A stretch of 64,000 nucleotides of DNA, from positions 124,001 to 188,000 of the forward strand of contig NZ_UGGU01000003.1 in assembly GCF_900450765.1 (NCBI RefSeq). The letters run 5' to 3'. Position numbers and translations under genes: made by a program. Below, piece by piece: positions 33,848-43,857 of this stretch. Under the pieces are notes generated by a model, which saw only the letters and a program-made list of their open reading frames with translations, was not told where the DNA came from and searched no databases. This DNA is from Fusobacterium necrogenes. GTDB taxonomy: Bacteria > Fusobacteriota > Fusobacteriia > Fusobacteriales > Fusobacteriaceae. Every line of letters begins with the position of its first letter. Position 1 is the first letter of the stretch.

Positions 33848-35200
33848 ATGGCATTTGAAAATGAAGGAATTTTAAAAGGTCAAGTAAAGATAGAGAAAAT
33901 AAAAAAAGAAGAGAAGATGGTAGTTCCTAAAGAGTATAGAGTAACTTTTGTAATGTTAGTTTCATGTTTTATTTTATGGGGTTTACTAAATAATATGACT
34001 GATAATTTAGTTCCTGCTTTTGGAAAAATATTTATGATGTCAGCTGTAGATTCATCTTTAGTACAGTTTGCTTTTTATGGATCTTATGCAGTTTTAGCTA
34101 TACCAGCAGCAATAATAATAAAAAAATATACATTTAGACATGGGGTTTTGATAGGTTTAGGTTTTTATATAGTAGGAGCATTGGGATATATTCCAGCTAC
34201 AATATTACAAAATTATAACATTTTCTTAGTTTCAATCTTCATATTAGCTGGGGGACTTTCAATATTAGAAACAACTTGTAATCCATTTGTTATCTCATTA
34301 GGAGATGAAGAAACAAGTATAAGAAGAATAAACTATGCTCAAGCATTCAATCCATTAGGATCTTTAGCAGGATTATTCATGGCGAAATTTATGATACTTG
34401 GAAATCTTAACCCTGCTGACTATGAAGAAAGATTAGCAATGGATCCAACTCAGTTAGATGCTATCAGATCAACAGAACTTTTATGGGTATGCATTCCATA
34501 TGTAGGACTTATAGCAATAGCTTTAGTAATTTGGATATTTTTCTTAAGAAATAAATCATCTAAAAGAGATGAGGGTGGAGATTTAAATTTTGGACATTCT
34601 CTAAATAGTTTATTACAAAATAAAAGATATGTCTTTGGAGTAATAACTCAATTTTTCTATGTAGGAATGCAAATAGCTGTATGGACTTGGATGACTAAGT
34701 ATGTAATGACTTTAACTGATTTAGATGAAGCTACTGCTGTAAATAAATATCTTTATGCAATGGTTCTTTTCATAGTAATGCGTTGGTTATGTACTTATTT
34801 AATGAAAAAGTTTATGCCAGCAAGACTTATGACTGTAATAGCTTTTATAGGAATTTTAGTAACATTTGGAACAATTTATTTACCAGCATCAAGTTCAATA
34901 GTTTGCTTAATGATAATTTCAGGTTGTATGTCATTAATGTTCCCAACAATTTATGGAATAGCATTAAGAGGTTTAGGAGAAGAGGTAAAATTAGGAGCTG
35001 CAGGATTAATTATGGCAATTTTAGGAGGAGCATTGATAACTCCATATATGGGAAAAGTTATTGATACAGGAAGTTTAGCTTTTCTAGCTCCTATGTATTC
35101 AGGAGTAGAAGCTGCAGTAAGAACAAGTTATTATGTTCCATTAATCTGTTTTGTAGTTGTATTCCTTTATGGATTATTCAATAGTAAAAAAACAAAATAA
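33848..35200 (+). CDS. fucP: L-fucose:H+ symporter
   Basis: 450 residues with about 12 membrane segments, major facilitator superfamily. LLNNMTDNLVPAFGKIF with its membrane-embedded Asp/Asn matches the N-terminal FucP signature (where an Asp carries the proton), and SILETTCNPFVISLG and RINYAQAFNPLGSLAG are typical of FucP. It imports L-fucose released from host glycans. It follows fucU by 31 bases with an AGGAGGGA ribosome site. Confidence 0.93.
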   Translation: MAFENEGILKGQVKIEKIKKEEKMVVPKEYRVTFVMLVSCFILWGLLNNMTDNLVPAFGKIFMMSAVDSSLVQFAFYGSYAVLAIPAAIIIKKYTFRHGVLIGLGFYIVGALGYIPATILQNYNIFLVSIFILAGGLSILETTCNPFVISLGDEETSIRRINYAQAFNPLGSLAGLFMAKFMILGNLNPADYEERLAMDPTQLDAIRSTELLWVCIPYVGLIAIALVIWIFFLRNKSSKRDEGGDLNFGHSLNSLLQNKRYVFGVITQFFYVGMQIAVWTWMTKYVMTLTDLDEATAVNKYLYAMVLFIVMRWLCTYLMKKFMPARLMTVIAFIGILVTFGTIYLPASSSIVCLMIISGCMSLMFPTIYGIALRGLGEEVKLGAAGLIMAILGGALITPYMGKVIDTGSLAFLAPMYSGVEAAVRTSYYVPLICFVVVFLYGLFNSKKTK

Positions 35201-35249
35201 TTGATATATAGAAATAATAAAAAGAATTTTTAAGGAAAAGGTGAAGAAA

Positions 35250-36398
35250 ATGCCAAATAGAATAATTTTAAACAATGTATCATATCATGGAAAGGGAGCT
35301 ATACAAGCTATACCAGATGAGGTAAAGGCAAGAGGATTTAAAAAAGCTTTTGTTTGTAGTGATCCAGATTTAGTGAAATTTAATGTTACAAAAAAAGTTA
35401 CAGATTTATTAGATGCTAATAATCTTGAGTATGTAATTTATTCAAATATAAAACCTAATCCTACAATAGAAAATGTACAAACAGGAGTAGAGGAGTTTAA
35501 AAAATCAGGAGCTGATTATATTATATCTGTTGGTGGAGGTTCATCAATGGATACAGCTAAAGCTATTGGAATAATAATTAATAATCCAGAGTTTGCAGAT
35601 GTAAGAAGTCTAGAAGGTTGTGCTCCTACTAAAAATCCTACTGTTCCTACAATAGCAGTTGCTACAACAGCTGGAACAGCAGCAGAAGTAACAATTAACT
35701 ATGTAATAACAGATGTGGAAAAAGAAAGAAAATTTGTATGTGTAGACCCTAATGACATGGCAATTATAGCTATATCTGATCCAGATATGATGGCAACTAT
35801 GCCAAAAGGACTTACAGCAGCAACAGGAATGGATGCTTTAACCCATGCAATAGAAGGATATACTACAAAAGCAGCTTGGGATATGACAGATATGTTCCAC
35901 TTAAAAGCTATTGAACTAATTGCTCAAAGTTTAAGAGGAGCAGTTAATGGAGAGGATAAAGGTAGAGAGGGAATGGCTTTAGCACAATATATAGCTGGAA
36001 TGGGATTTTCAAATGTTGGACTTGGAATAGTACACTCTATGGCTCATCCATTAGGAGCTCTATATGATACACCACATGGAGTAGCTAATGCAATTATTTT
36101 ACCAACTGTTATGGAATATAACGCTGAATATACTGGAGAAAAATATAAACATATAGCAAAAGCATTTGGAGTAGAAAATGTAGATACTATGACACAAGAG
36201 GAATATAGAAAAGCAGCAGTAGAAGCTGTAAAAAAACTTTCTCAAGATGTAGGAATTCCTCAAAACTTAAAAGAGATAGTAAAAGAGAAAGACTTAGATT
36301 TCTTAGCAATATCAGCATTTAATGATGTATGTACAGGAGGAAATCCAAAAGATACGTCAGTAGAGGAGATAAAAGAATTATATAAATCTCTAATTTAA
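35250..36398 (+). CDS. fucO: Lactaldehyde reductase (1,2-propanediol oxidoreductase)
   Basis: 382 residues, iron-dependent alcohol dehydrogenase. It matches FucO through NPEFADVRSLEG, TTAGTAAEVTINYVITD, KFVCVDP, HAIEGY and the metal-binding VHSMAHPLGA ... HGVANAI. It reduces the L-lactaldehyde made by FucA to propanediol and restores NAD+. ATG 35250 gives the family start (MPNRIILN) with AAGGTG upstream; a GTG at 35241 overlaps that site. Confidence 0.95.
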   Translation: MPNRIILNNVSYHGKGAIQAIPDEVKARGFKKAFVCSDPDLVKFNVTKKVTDLLDANNLEYVIYSNIKPNPTIENVQTGVEEFKKSGADYIISVGGGSSMDTAKAIGIIINNPEFADVRSLEGCAPTKNPTVPTIAVATTAGTAAEVTINYVITDVEKERKFVCVDPNDMAIIAISDPDMMATMPKGLTAATGMDALTHAIEGYTTKAAWDMTDMFHLKAIELIAQSLRGAVNGEDKGREGMALAQYIAGMGFSNVGLGIVHSMAHPLGALYDTPHGVANAIILPTVMEYNAEYTGEKYKHIAKAFGVENVDTMTQEEYRKAAVEAVKKLSQDVGIPQNLKEIVKEKDLDFLAISAFNDVCTGGNPKDTSVEEIKELYKSLI

Positions 36399-36409
36399 TG
36401 GAGGAAAAA

Positions 36410-37807
36410 ATGAAATATTCTTTAGCATTTGATTTAGGTGCTACTTCTATAAGAGGAATTCTTGGATATGTAGAAGATGGAAAATTAAAAACAGAAGAAG
36501 TGTTAAGATTTTCACATGAAAGAATAAAAGAAAATGGACGTAGCCGTTGGGATTGGAATAAAATAATTAAAAATATAGAAAATACAATATTAAAATATGG
36601 AGATTCCATTTCAAGTATCGGAGTAGATACTTGGGGGGTGGATTTCGGAATATTAGGTAAAGATGGAGAGTTATTAGAAAATCCTGTATCATATAGAGAT
36701 GGATACAATATTGTAGGGTTTGAAAAAGCTCAAGAGAATTTTTCATTAAAAGATATATTTATGAAAACTGGAAATCAAATAATGTCTATCAACACTCTTT
36801 TTCAAATCCTAGCATTGAAAGAGGAGAATAGAAACTATAAAGATATTAAAACTCTATTAATGATGCCAGATTTAATAAATTATTTTTTAACAGGAGAAAG
36901 TTATGCAGAGATGACAATAGCATCTACAACTCAACTTTTTGAACTAGAAAATAAAAAGTATAGTAATGATATCTTAGAAAATTACGAAATAGATAAGAGT
37001 ATCTTTCCAGAGGTCATAGAACCTGGTAAAGTTGTAGGAAGTACTAAAAATTCTAAATTAGAGTCTCTTAGAAAATTTGATATACCAGTTATATCAACAG
37101 CTTCTCATGATACAGCTAGTGCAGTGCTTTTAACAAAAGCCTATACAGATAGTGAGACACTATTCCTATCTTGTGGAACTTGGTCTTTAATAGGTTGTCT
37201 TTCAGAAAAGCCAATTATAACAGAAGAAGCTTTCAAAGATTCACTAACAAATGAAACAGGTTATAATTGTTCAAATATGTTCTTTAAAAATATTACAGGA
37301 TTATATATTCTTGAAAAATTAAAAGAACAGTTAGAAAAGAAATTAGGAACAGAGATAAGTTTTGAAGAGATTACAAATTATGTAAATAGTTGTAATGTGA
37401 AAGAGATAGTAGATGTAGAAAATGAGGTTTTTCAACAAGATGAATTTAATGTAATAGAGGAGATAGATAAGCTTATACCAACTCCTTTAGATAATGATTT
37501 TGACTACTTCAAAGTAGTATATTTAAGTTTAGTTGAAAAGTATAAAAAAACTATTGAGCAAATATCTAAGGTAATGAATAAAAATTTTAGAAATTTACAT
37601 ATTATAGGTGGAGGAGCAAAGTCAAAACTTCTTTGTCAAATGATAGCTGATGCTACAAAACTTGATATAGTAGCTGGACCTTTTGAAGCTACTGCTTATG
37701 GAAATATATTAATACAAAAAATTGCTTTGAATGAAATTAAATCTTTAAAAGAGGGGTTTAATATTATAGAAAAATCATCAGAAGTATATAAATATCAAGC
37801 AAATTAA
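36410..37807 (+). CDS. fucK: L-fuculokinase of the rhamnulokinase (RhaB) family
   Basis: 465 residues, FGGY sugar kinase. Diagnostic parts are LAFDLGATSIRGILG (phosphate 1), SIGVDTWGVDFG, ASHDTASAV, LSCGTWSLIG and HIIGGGAKSKLLCQMIADAT (adenosine region). These match RhaB more closely than E. coli FucK. Its place between fucO and fucI makes phosphorylation of L-fuculose the likely job. ATG 36410 is used, with GGAGG at 36400-36404; the ATG at 36398 overlaps the fucO stop. Confidence 0.88.
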   Translation: MKYSLAFDLGATSIRGILGYVEDGKLKTEEVLRFSHERIKENGRSRWDWNKIIKNIENTILKYGDSISSIGVDTWGVDFGILGKDGELLENPVSYRDGYNIVGFEKAQENFSLKDIFMKTGNQIMSINTLFQILALKEENRNYKDIKTLLMMPDLINYFLTGESYAEMTIASTTQLFELENKKYSNDILENYEIDKSIFPEVIEPGKVVGSTKNSKLESLRKFDIPVISTASHDTASAVLLTKAYTDSETLFLSCGTWSLIGCLSEKPIITEEAFKDSLTNETGYNCSNMFFKNITGLYILEKLKEQLEKKLGTEISFEEITNYVNSCNVKEIVDVENEVFQQDEFNVIEEIDKLIPTPLDNDFDYFKVVYLSLVEKYKKTIEQISKVMNKNFRNLHIIGGGAKSKLLCQMIADATKLDIVAGPFEATAYGNILIQKIALNEIKSLKEGFNIIEKSSEVYKYQAN

Positions 37808-37825
37808 TATTAGGAGGGAACAAAT

Positions 37826-39601
37826 ATGAATTATCCAAAAATAGGAATTAGACCAACAATAGATGGAAGAAGAGGAGAGATAAAAGTTAGAGAGTCTCTT
37901 GAAGAGCAAACAATGAATATGGCAAAGGCTGCTGCAAAATTATTTGAAGAGAATTTAAGATATTCAGATGGAACACCAGTTCAAGTAGTAATAGCTGATA
38001 CAACAATAGGACGTGTAAATGAAGCTGCAGCTTGTGCAGAAAAATTTAGAAGAGAAAATGTGGATATCACTTTAACAGTAACTCCATGTTGGTGCTATGG
38101 TTCAGAAACTATGGATATGGATAAGATGACAATAAAAGGAGTATGGGGATTCAATGGTACTGAGAGACCAGGAGCTGTATATCTTGCAGCAGTATTAGCA
38201 GGACATGCACAAAAAGGATTACCAGCTTTTGGAATCTATGGACATGAAGTACAAGATGCTGATGATACAAGTATACCTAAAGATGTAGAAGAAAAACTTT
38301 TAAGATTTGGTAGAGCTGCTTTAGCTGCTGCACAAATGAGAGGAAAAAGTTATTTACAAATAGGTTCTATCTGTATGGGAATAGCAGGTTCTATAATTGA
38401 TCCTAACTTTATAGAAGAGTATTTAGGAATGAGAGTAGAATCAGTTGATGAGGTAGAGATTATCAGAAGAATGACAGAAGAGATTTATGATAAAGAAGAG
38501 TTCAAAAAAGCTATGGAATGGACTAAGAAATATTGTAAAGAAGGTTTTGATAAGAACCCAGAAGGAATGCAAAATCCTCGTGAAATAAAAGATGAGCAAT
38601 GGGAATTTGTAGTTAAGATGATGATAATAATTAAAGATTTGATGAAAGGAAATCCTAATTTACCAGCAGGATGTGAAGAGGAAAGATCTGGACATAATGC
38701 AATAGCTGCAGGATTCCAAGGACAAAGACAATGGACAGACTTCTACCCTAATGGAGATTTTGCTGAAGCATTATTAAACTCTAGCTTTGACTGGAATGGA
38801 ACTCGTGAACCTATGGTATTAGCTACTGAAAATGACGTGCTAAATGGAATAGGAATGTTATTTGAAAAACTTTTAACTAATAAAGCACCTCTTTTCTCAG
38901 ATGTTAGAACTTATTGGAGTAAAGATGCTGTAAAACGTGTTACTGGATATGAGTTAGAGGGAGTAGCAAAAGAAGCAGATGGATTCTTACATTTAATTAA
39001 CTCTGGAGCATCGGCGTTAGATTATTCAGCTCAAGCAGTAGATGAAAATGGAAATAGATGTATAAAACCTTTCTATGATATGACTGAGAAAGATGTAAAG
39101 AGTTGTTTAGAAGCAACTACATGGAATCCAGCAGACTTAGGATATTTTAGAGGTGGAGGATACTCTTCAAGATTCTTAACTGATGCAGAGATGCCAATGA
39201 CTATGATTAGATTAAATCTTGTAAAAGGATTAGGACCAATGTTACAAATAGCAGAGGGATACAGTATAAAATTACCTCAAGAAGTAACTGAAAAATTATG
39301 GAAAAGAACAGACTATACTTGGCCATGTACATGGTTTGCACCTATCTGTAATGGAGAAAAAGGAATGTTTAAAACTGCTTATGATGTAATGAATAACTGG
39401 GGAGCTAATCACGGAGCAATAGTTCATGGACATATAGGAGCTGATTTAATAACTCTAGCTTCTATCTTAAGAATACCAGTAGCAGCTCACAATGTACCAG
39501 AGGAAAAAATATTTAGACCAGCAGCTTGGAATGCATTTGGAATGGACAAAGAAGGACAAGATTATAGAGCATGTCAAAACTATGGACCATTATTTAAATA
39601 A
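37826..39601 (+). CDS. fucI: L-fucose isomerase
   Basis: 591 residues, the normal FucI length. It has [20 protein letters not shown] at the start, [32 protein letters not shown] (metal and substrate region) and a long conserved C-terminal part with [19 protein letters not shown]. It converts L-fucose to L-fuculose using manganese. It starts after TTAGGAGGGA, 18 bases past the kinase gene. Confidence 0.97.
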   Translation: MNYPKIGIRPTIDGRRGEIKVRESLEEQTMNMAKAAAKLFEENLRYSDGTPVQVVIADTTIGRVNEAAACAEKFRRENVDITLTVTPCWCYGSETMDMDKMTIKGVWGFNGTERPGAVYLAAVLAGHAQKGLPAFGIYGHEVQDADDTSIPKDVEEKLLRFGRAALAAAQMRGKSYLQIGSICMGIAGSIIDPNFIEEYLGMRVESVDEVEIIRRMTEEIYDKEEFKKAMEWTKKYCKEGFDKNPEGMQNPREIKDEQWEFVVKMMIIIKDLMKGNPNLPAGCEEERSGHNAIAAGFQGQRQWTDFYPNGDFAEALLNSSFDWNGTREPMVLATENDVLNGIGMLFEKLLTNKAPLFSDVRTYWSKDAVKRVTGYELEGVAKEADGFLHLINSGASALDYSAQAVDENGNRCIKPFYDMTEKDVKSCLEATTWNPADLGYFRGGGYSSRFLTDAEMPMTMIRLNLVKGLGPMLQIAEGYSIKLPQEVTEKLWKRTDYTWPCTWFAPICNGEKGMFKTAYDVMNNWGANHGAIVHGHIGADLITLASILRIPVAAHNVPEEKIFRPAAWNAFGMDKEGQDYRACQNYGPLFK

Positions 39602-39637
39602 TACATAAGATTAAAATAGAATTAAGGAGATAAAATT

Positions 39638-40291
39638 ATGTTGATGGAAAAAGCTCGTAAAGAGATTGTTGAATATGGAAAAAAATTGGTTACTTCAAAT
39701 CTTACAAAAGGAACTGGAGGAAATCTAAGTGTTTTTGATAGAGAGAGTGGTTATATGGCTATAACTCCTTCAGGAATAGATTTCTTTGAAATTCAACCAG
39801 AAGATATAGTAATAATGGACTTAGAAGGAAATATAGTAGAAGGAGATAGATTGCCTTCAAGTGAATGGGAAATGCATCTATTACAATATAAGGAAAGAAC
39901 AGATTTAGATGCTGTAATTCATGCTCATACAACTTATGCAACAGTACTAGCTTGTTTACGTTGGGAACTACCAGCAACTCATTATATGATAGCAGTAGCT
40001 GGAAAAAATGTAAGATGTGCTGAATATGCAACTTATGGAAGCCATGAGTTAGCAGTAAATGCAACTAAAGCTATGAAAGATAGAAGAGCTGTAATATTAG
40101 CTAACCATGGAATATTAGCAGGAGCTAATGATTTATTAAACGCTTTTAATATAATAGAAGAGATAGAATATTGTTCTCAGATTTATTATATGGCAAAAAG
40201 TATAGGAGAACCTATAGTATTACCAGATGAAGAGATGAGTTTAATGGCTGAAAAATTCAAGACTTACGGGCAAAGAACTAAAAAAGCATAA
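39638..40291 (+). CDS. fucA: L-fuculose-1-phosphate aldolase
   Basis: 217 residues, class II aldolase/adducin family. TKGTGGNLSVFDRESGYMAI and TPSGIDFFEIQPEDIV bind the phosphate, EWEMHLLQY holds the catalytic Glu, and the zinc site is formed by HAHTTYATVLAC plus a later ANHG. It splits fuculose-1-phosphate into dihydroxyacetone phosphate and L-lactaldehyde. It is the last gene of the fuc operon; a strong terminator follows. Confidence 0.96.
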   Translation: MLMEKARKEIVEYGKKLVTSNLTKGTGGNLSVFDRESGYMAITPSGIDFFEIQPEDIVIMDLEGNIVEGDRLPSSEWEMHLLQYKERTDLDAVIHAHTTYATVLACLRWELPATHYMIAVAGKNVRCAEYATYGSHELAVNATKAMKDRRAVILANHGILAGANDLLNAFNIIEEIEYCSQIYYMAKSIGEPIVLPDEEMSLMAEKFKTYGQRTKKA

Positions 40292-40333
40292 AAGTACTTG
40301 ACTTTTAAATTAGGCACCACTTCCTTAAAATAA

Positions 40334-40376
40334 AAACTACTCAATGAGTTGAAAAACTTGTTGAGTAGTTTTTTAT
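40334..40376. terminator. Terminator after the fuc operon
   Basis: AAAACTACTCAA and TTGAGTAGTTTT enclose a 16-base loop and end in a T run. It lies between fucA (+) and the convergent permease gene (-). Confidence 0.85.
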
Positions 40377-40378
40377 TA

Positions 40379-41809
40379 TTATAGATTTTGTTTTTTTGCT
40401 ATTCTTGGAAGAATAAAACCAAGTCCTATTAATACTATGGGTGTTAAAATATTTAAACTAATTTGGAAAATCCATTCTGAACTAAGTGTTTCAACATTTT
40501 TAGGAAAAATACCCATCAAACAAGCAAAAGCTGTAAATAAGAAACACCAAATTCCAACTAAAGTAGCTGCTTTATCACTGGCAATAAATTTAAAAGTAGC
40601 TTTTTCCATAAGTCCTTTATTTTTAATAAAACCTCTAAGACCGATATAAGCTAAAAATACCCACAAATATCTAAGTGGCATGACAATAGAGTTGAGATCT
40701 AAAAGCCAGTTGTAAAGATTATTCATATCACCAATTCCTAGAGCTGGAATGATAATTAATATACCTACTAGTATAGCAGTTAGTTTATATCCATTAATTG
40801 GTGCACCATATTCATTAGTTTTAGTGAAAGATTGAGGGATAAAATTTCTATCTCCTTCTCCAATTAGCATCTTTAATGGAGCATCTATAGAAAACATAAG
40901 AGCAGAAATTTGCCCTAATGTATTAGCAATAGCATACAAGACCATTAAAGTATTTCCTAAACCATAATATTCTCCTAATAGCTTAAAAGCATAATATTGT
41001 CCATTCATCTTTAAATCAGCAGGAATATTTCCACTATTAAACATTATACCCATGGCAAGTGAACCTAAAAGTGCAGAAACTCCAACTGAAGCAGCTAATA
41101 TAATCATACCTTTTGGGAAATTTTTATTAGGATTATCCACTTCTTTAACATAAGGAGATATCTTTTCACAACCGCCAACAGCAAATACAAGCATAGAAAG
41201 AGTTGTAAAATATGCAAAATCAAATTTAGGTAAAAATGTATTTAAACTCCAGTCAGTAGTAGCGGAGTTAGCTCCAACAATAGATGGTGCTGCAACTGTC
41301 AAAAGAATATATAATATTCCCATAAAAAACATTGAAGTTCCTGCAAGAGCTCCTATTTTTTTTAGTGAGTTGATACCTTTAGATGATAGCCATAAGAAAA
41401 ATAGAAAAATAGCAAGTACAATGCTTTGTAGAATTAAAGGATTAAAGCTTTTAATCACATCTCCATTTTGGAAAAATACCCAACTAAGAGCAACTAATGC
41501 TCCTTGAGGTTTTTGGGCAAGATAAGGAATATGTACTACCCAATATGTCCAACCAGCAAGATAAGCTATCATTGGACCATAAGTTGAACCTATCCAACTT
41601 GATACTCCTCCACCTTTATTTTCAAATACAGAACCCATCTCTCCTACCATTAATGCATATGGTAAAAAGTAGAATGTAAGAATTAATAACCATGAAATTA
41701 CAACTGTAAGTCCTTGGTTAGCGTAATTGTTAACAACATTTCCAAATCCCCATACAACTGTGAATCCCATCATTGCTAAGGTACGCCAATTAAGTTTTTT
41801 TGTTTCCAT
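40379..41809 (-). CDS. APC-superfamily amino acid permease/antiporter
   Basis: 476 residues with about 12 membrane segments. The start is set at 41809 (METKKLNW) because AAAGGAG lies 8 bases before it; the frame is open further upstream without a good site. TLAMMGFTVVWGFGNVVNN and KEVDNPNKNFPKGMIILA are typical of the amino acid-polyamine-organocation family, in the branch of YjeM/GadC-like antiporters. The substrate (glutamate or another amino acid) cannot be told from sequence alone. Confidence 0.85.
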   Translation of the reverse strand: METKKLNWRTLAMMGFTVVWGFGNVVNNYANQGLTVVISWLLILTFYFLPYALMVGEMGSVFENKGGGVSSWIGSTYGPMIAYLAGWTYWVVHIPYLAQKPQGALVALSWVFFQNGDVIKSFNPLILQSIVLAIFLFFLWLSSKGINSLKKIGALAGTSMFFMGILYILLTVAAPSIVGANSATTDWSLNTFLPKFDFAYFTTLSMLVFAVGGCEKISPYVKEVDNPNKNFPKGMIILAASVGVSALLGSLAMGIMFNSGNIPADLKMNGQYYAFKLLGEYYGLGNTLMVLYAIANTLGQISALMFSIDAPLKMLIGEGDRNFIPQSFTKTNEYGAPINGYKLTAILVGILIIIPALGIGDMNNLYNWLLDLNSIVMPLRYLWVFLAYIGLRGFIKNKGLMEKATFKFIASDKAATLVGIWCFLFTAFACLMGIFPKNVETLSSEWIFQISLNILTPIVLIGLGFILPRIAKKQNL

Positions 41810-41848
41810 CAGTCTTTCTCCTTTTTTTAAAATTACAAACACCATAGA

Positions 41849-41980
41849 TTATATCATAAAAAATAGAAAAAATTTATAATTTTTTGTATATCTTAATTTA
41901 GTTACTCCTCCACTTTCATCTGCTCTTATTGAATAAAATGTTTTAAATGATTTTTTAACTATTTCTATATATCTCATCAT
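41849..41980 (-). CDS. Tiny ORF, possible small gene
   Basis: 43 codons reading MMRYIEIVKKSFKTFYSIRA and on to KLRYTKNYKFFLFFMI. It starts 12 bases after the stop of the next small gene on the same strand, with only a weak AAAGAG ribosome site. No family is recognised. The charged first half resembles real protein, but in AT-rich DNA this length can arise by chance. Confidence 0.25.
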   Translation of the reverse strand: MMRYIEIVKKSFKTFYSIRADESGGVTKLRYTKNYKFFLFFMI

Positions 41981-41992
41981 ATCTCTTTGAAA

Positions 41993-42232
41993 TTAATCCA
42001 AATCCTCTTCTATCAAAAGATTCATCTCATGCCAATCATAATATTCTTTCATCTTAAAAGGGATAGTATTATTTTTGTAAGCAAGAGCTATCATTTCATC
42101 TGGGTCTAGTTTATATACTATTTGATGTTCTTCAAAATCATCTAAAATCATCTCATGATACTCTTCATATTTCCCATTTGTTTTCATCTCTTGTAATATA
42201 TTTTCTAATTCTTTTTTATCTAATGTATTCAT
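41993..42232 (-). CDS. Small acidic hypothetical protein
   Basis: 79 residues, strongly acidic (MNTLDKKELENILQEMKTNG; DDFEEHQIVYKLDPDEMIAL; a late EEDLD), no membrane segment or signal peptide. It has a good AAAGGAAGTG ribosome site and ends with an EYYDWHEMNLL segment rich in aromatic and acidic residues. No family is recognised. It stands alone between two amino acid carriers; no partner gene gives a hint. Confidence 0.65.
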   Translation of the reverse strand: MNTLDKKELENILQEMKTNGKYEEYHEMILDDFEEHQIVYKLDPDEMIALAYKNNTIPFKMKEYYDWHEMNLLIEEDLD

Positions 42233-42314
42233 TATATCACTTCCTTTTTTTAGTATACTACTATTATATTATTCTTTATTAAAATAGTCAACTTTAATAA
42301 AAATTTATTTCTTT

Positions 42315-42350
42315 ATAAAAAAGCTGTTGCAAAATATTATTGCAACAGCT
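42315..42350 (-). terminator. Terminator after the AGCS carrier gene
   Basis: AGCTGTTGCAA and TTGCAACAGCT form an 11-bp perfect stem with a 7-base loop. On the minus strand it leads into TTTTTT, ten bases past the stop. Confidence 0.88.
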
Positions 42351-42359
42351 CATTAAGTA

Positions 42360-43697
42360 TTATTTTTCATTTTTTAATAATTTTTCATATTTTTTTAATT
42401 CAGCAATGGCTTCTCCAGCTATTGGTAAAATGCAGATGATATTAATTACTGTCATTATTCCCAATCCAAAATCAGCTAGTGACCATACGAAAAAATTTTG
42501 TTCTATTCCACCGATAAATACCATTATCACTACTATTATATGATATACATATTTTAATTCTTTAGCTTCTGTTATAAAGTTGATAGCATTTTTTCCGTAG
42601 AAGGTAACAGCTAGTATTGTACTAAGAGAAAAGAAAAATAGTACAACTATGGTGAAAGGAATTCCTATCCATCCTATGTGACTTTTGATAGCTTCTTGGA
42701 ACATAGTCATTCCACTTGTATTAGCTAGTACTTCTGAATCAGCAAGTAAGATTATGAACGCTGTTGCACTACATACAATTAATGTATCAACAAATACTCC
42801 AAGAGCTTGTACCATACCTTGCTTAGCTGGTTCATCTATATCAACTACAGCTGCTGCGTAGTTTGAATCTCCACTTCCAGCTTCATTTGAAAAAAGGCCT
42901 CTTCTAACTCCTTGCATTATAACTATTCCTACTCCACCACCTATCATTTCATTAGGTCTAAAAGCTTGTTCTATTATTTTTATTAACATTCCAGGAATAG
43001 ATGTAAAATTAGTTATAATAACAAATAATACAACAATTAAATAAAGTATAGCCATTACAGGTACAATTTTATTTAAGGCTATTATTATACTATCTTTTTT
43101 TCCTCTACTGAAGATTATTAATCCTACGATTATAGTAAGTCCAATTGCGATATGTTTAATATTTAGACCGTAGGCACTATTTACAGATTCAGTTATAGAG
43201 TTAGACATTACTTGAATAACTCCTATATAACATATAATTGAAGCTATTGCATATATTATTCCAAGCCATCTTTTATTCAATCTTTTTTCTATTATCCATG
43301 GTGTTCCACCTCTATATTCTTTTCTTGTAATCCTTTCTCTATACATGACAGCTAGACAAGATTCAACAAAAGAAGTAGCTGCTCCTAAAAGAGCCACAAG
43401 CCACATCCAAAATATAGAACCAGGACCTCCTACTGAAATAGCTGCTACTACCCCAGTTATATTTCCAGCTCCGACTCTACATGCTGTACCTAAGAAAAAA
43501 GCTTCTAATGAACTTATTCCTTCTTTATTTTTTTCATCTTTATTTAGGATTTTAATTATATCACCAAATAATCTAAATTGCATAAAATTAGTTCTTAAAC
43601 TTAAAAATATAGCCGTTCCTATTAACATAACTACCAGGATATTTTTCCCCCATAGTAGATTGTTCACAAAATTTATTATTTCTCTTATACTATCCAT
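42360..43697 (-). CDS. Alanine/glycine:cation symporter, AGCS family
   Basis: 445 residues with about 11 membrane segments. The family marks are FFLGTACRVGAGNITGVVAAI, GSIFWMWLVALLGAATSFVE, EYRGGTPWII and GVRRGLFSNEAGSGDS. It takes up alanine or glycine with sodium. ATG 43697 follows a GGAG ribosome site. It is a single gene with its own terminator. Confidence 0.93.
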   Translation of the reverse strand: MDSIREIINFVNNLLWGKNILVVMLIGTAIFLSLRTNFMQFRLFGDIIKILNKDEKNKEGISSLEAFFLGTACRVGAGNITGVVAAISVGGPGSIFWMWLVALLGAATSFVESCLAVMYRERITRKEYRGGTPWIIEKRLNKRWLGIIYAIASIICYIGVIQVMSNSITESVNSAYGLNIKHIAIGLTIIVGLIIFSRGKKDSIIIALNKIVPVMAILYLIVVLFVIITNFTSIPGMLIKIIEQAFRPNEMIGGGVGIVIMQGVRRGLFSNEAGSGDSNYAAAVVDIDEPAKQGMVQALGVFVDTLIVCSATAFIILLADSEVLANTSGMTMFQEAIKSHIGWIGIPFTIVVLFFFSLSTILAVTFYGKNAINFITEAKELKYVYHIIVVIMVFIGGIEQNFFVWSLADFGLGIMTVINIICILPIAGEAIAELKKYEKLLKNEK

Positions 43698-43814
43698 TGA
43701 ACTTTTTCTCCTTTATTTTATTTTCAAATATATTTTATCACTCGATTTCGAAAAATAATACCATCAATTTTTTTTATTTTTTGTTCGTAATAAAGTAGAT
43801 AAAATATTTAATTT

Positions 43815-43850
43815 AAAAGAGATTCATCATTTGATGAATCTCTTTTTTTG
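43815..43850. terminator. Terminator after rfbB
   Basis: AAAGAGATTCATCA and TGATGAATCTCTTT form a 14-bp stem with a 2-base gap and T/A-rich ends, usable in both directions. It lies just past the rfbB stop. Confidence 0.88.
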
Positions 43851-43857
43851 TTCGTAT

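Noticed and set aside
43345-43758. 137-codon open frame opposite the AGCS carrier
   Set aside because: Antisense shadow; composition is explained by the complementary codons of the carrier.
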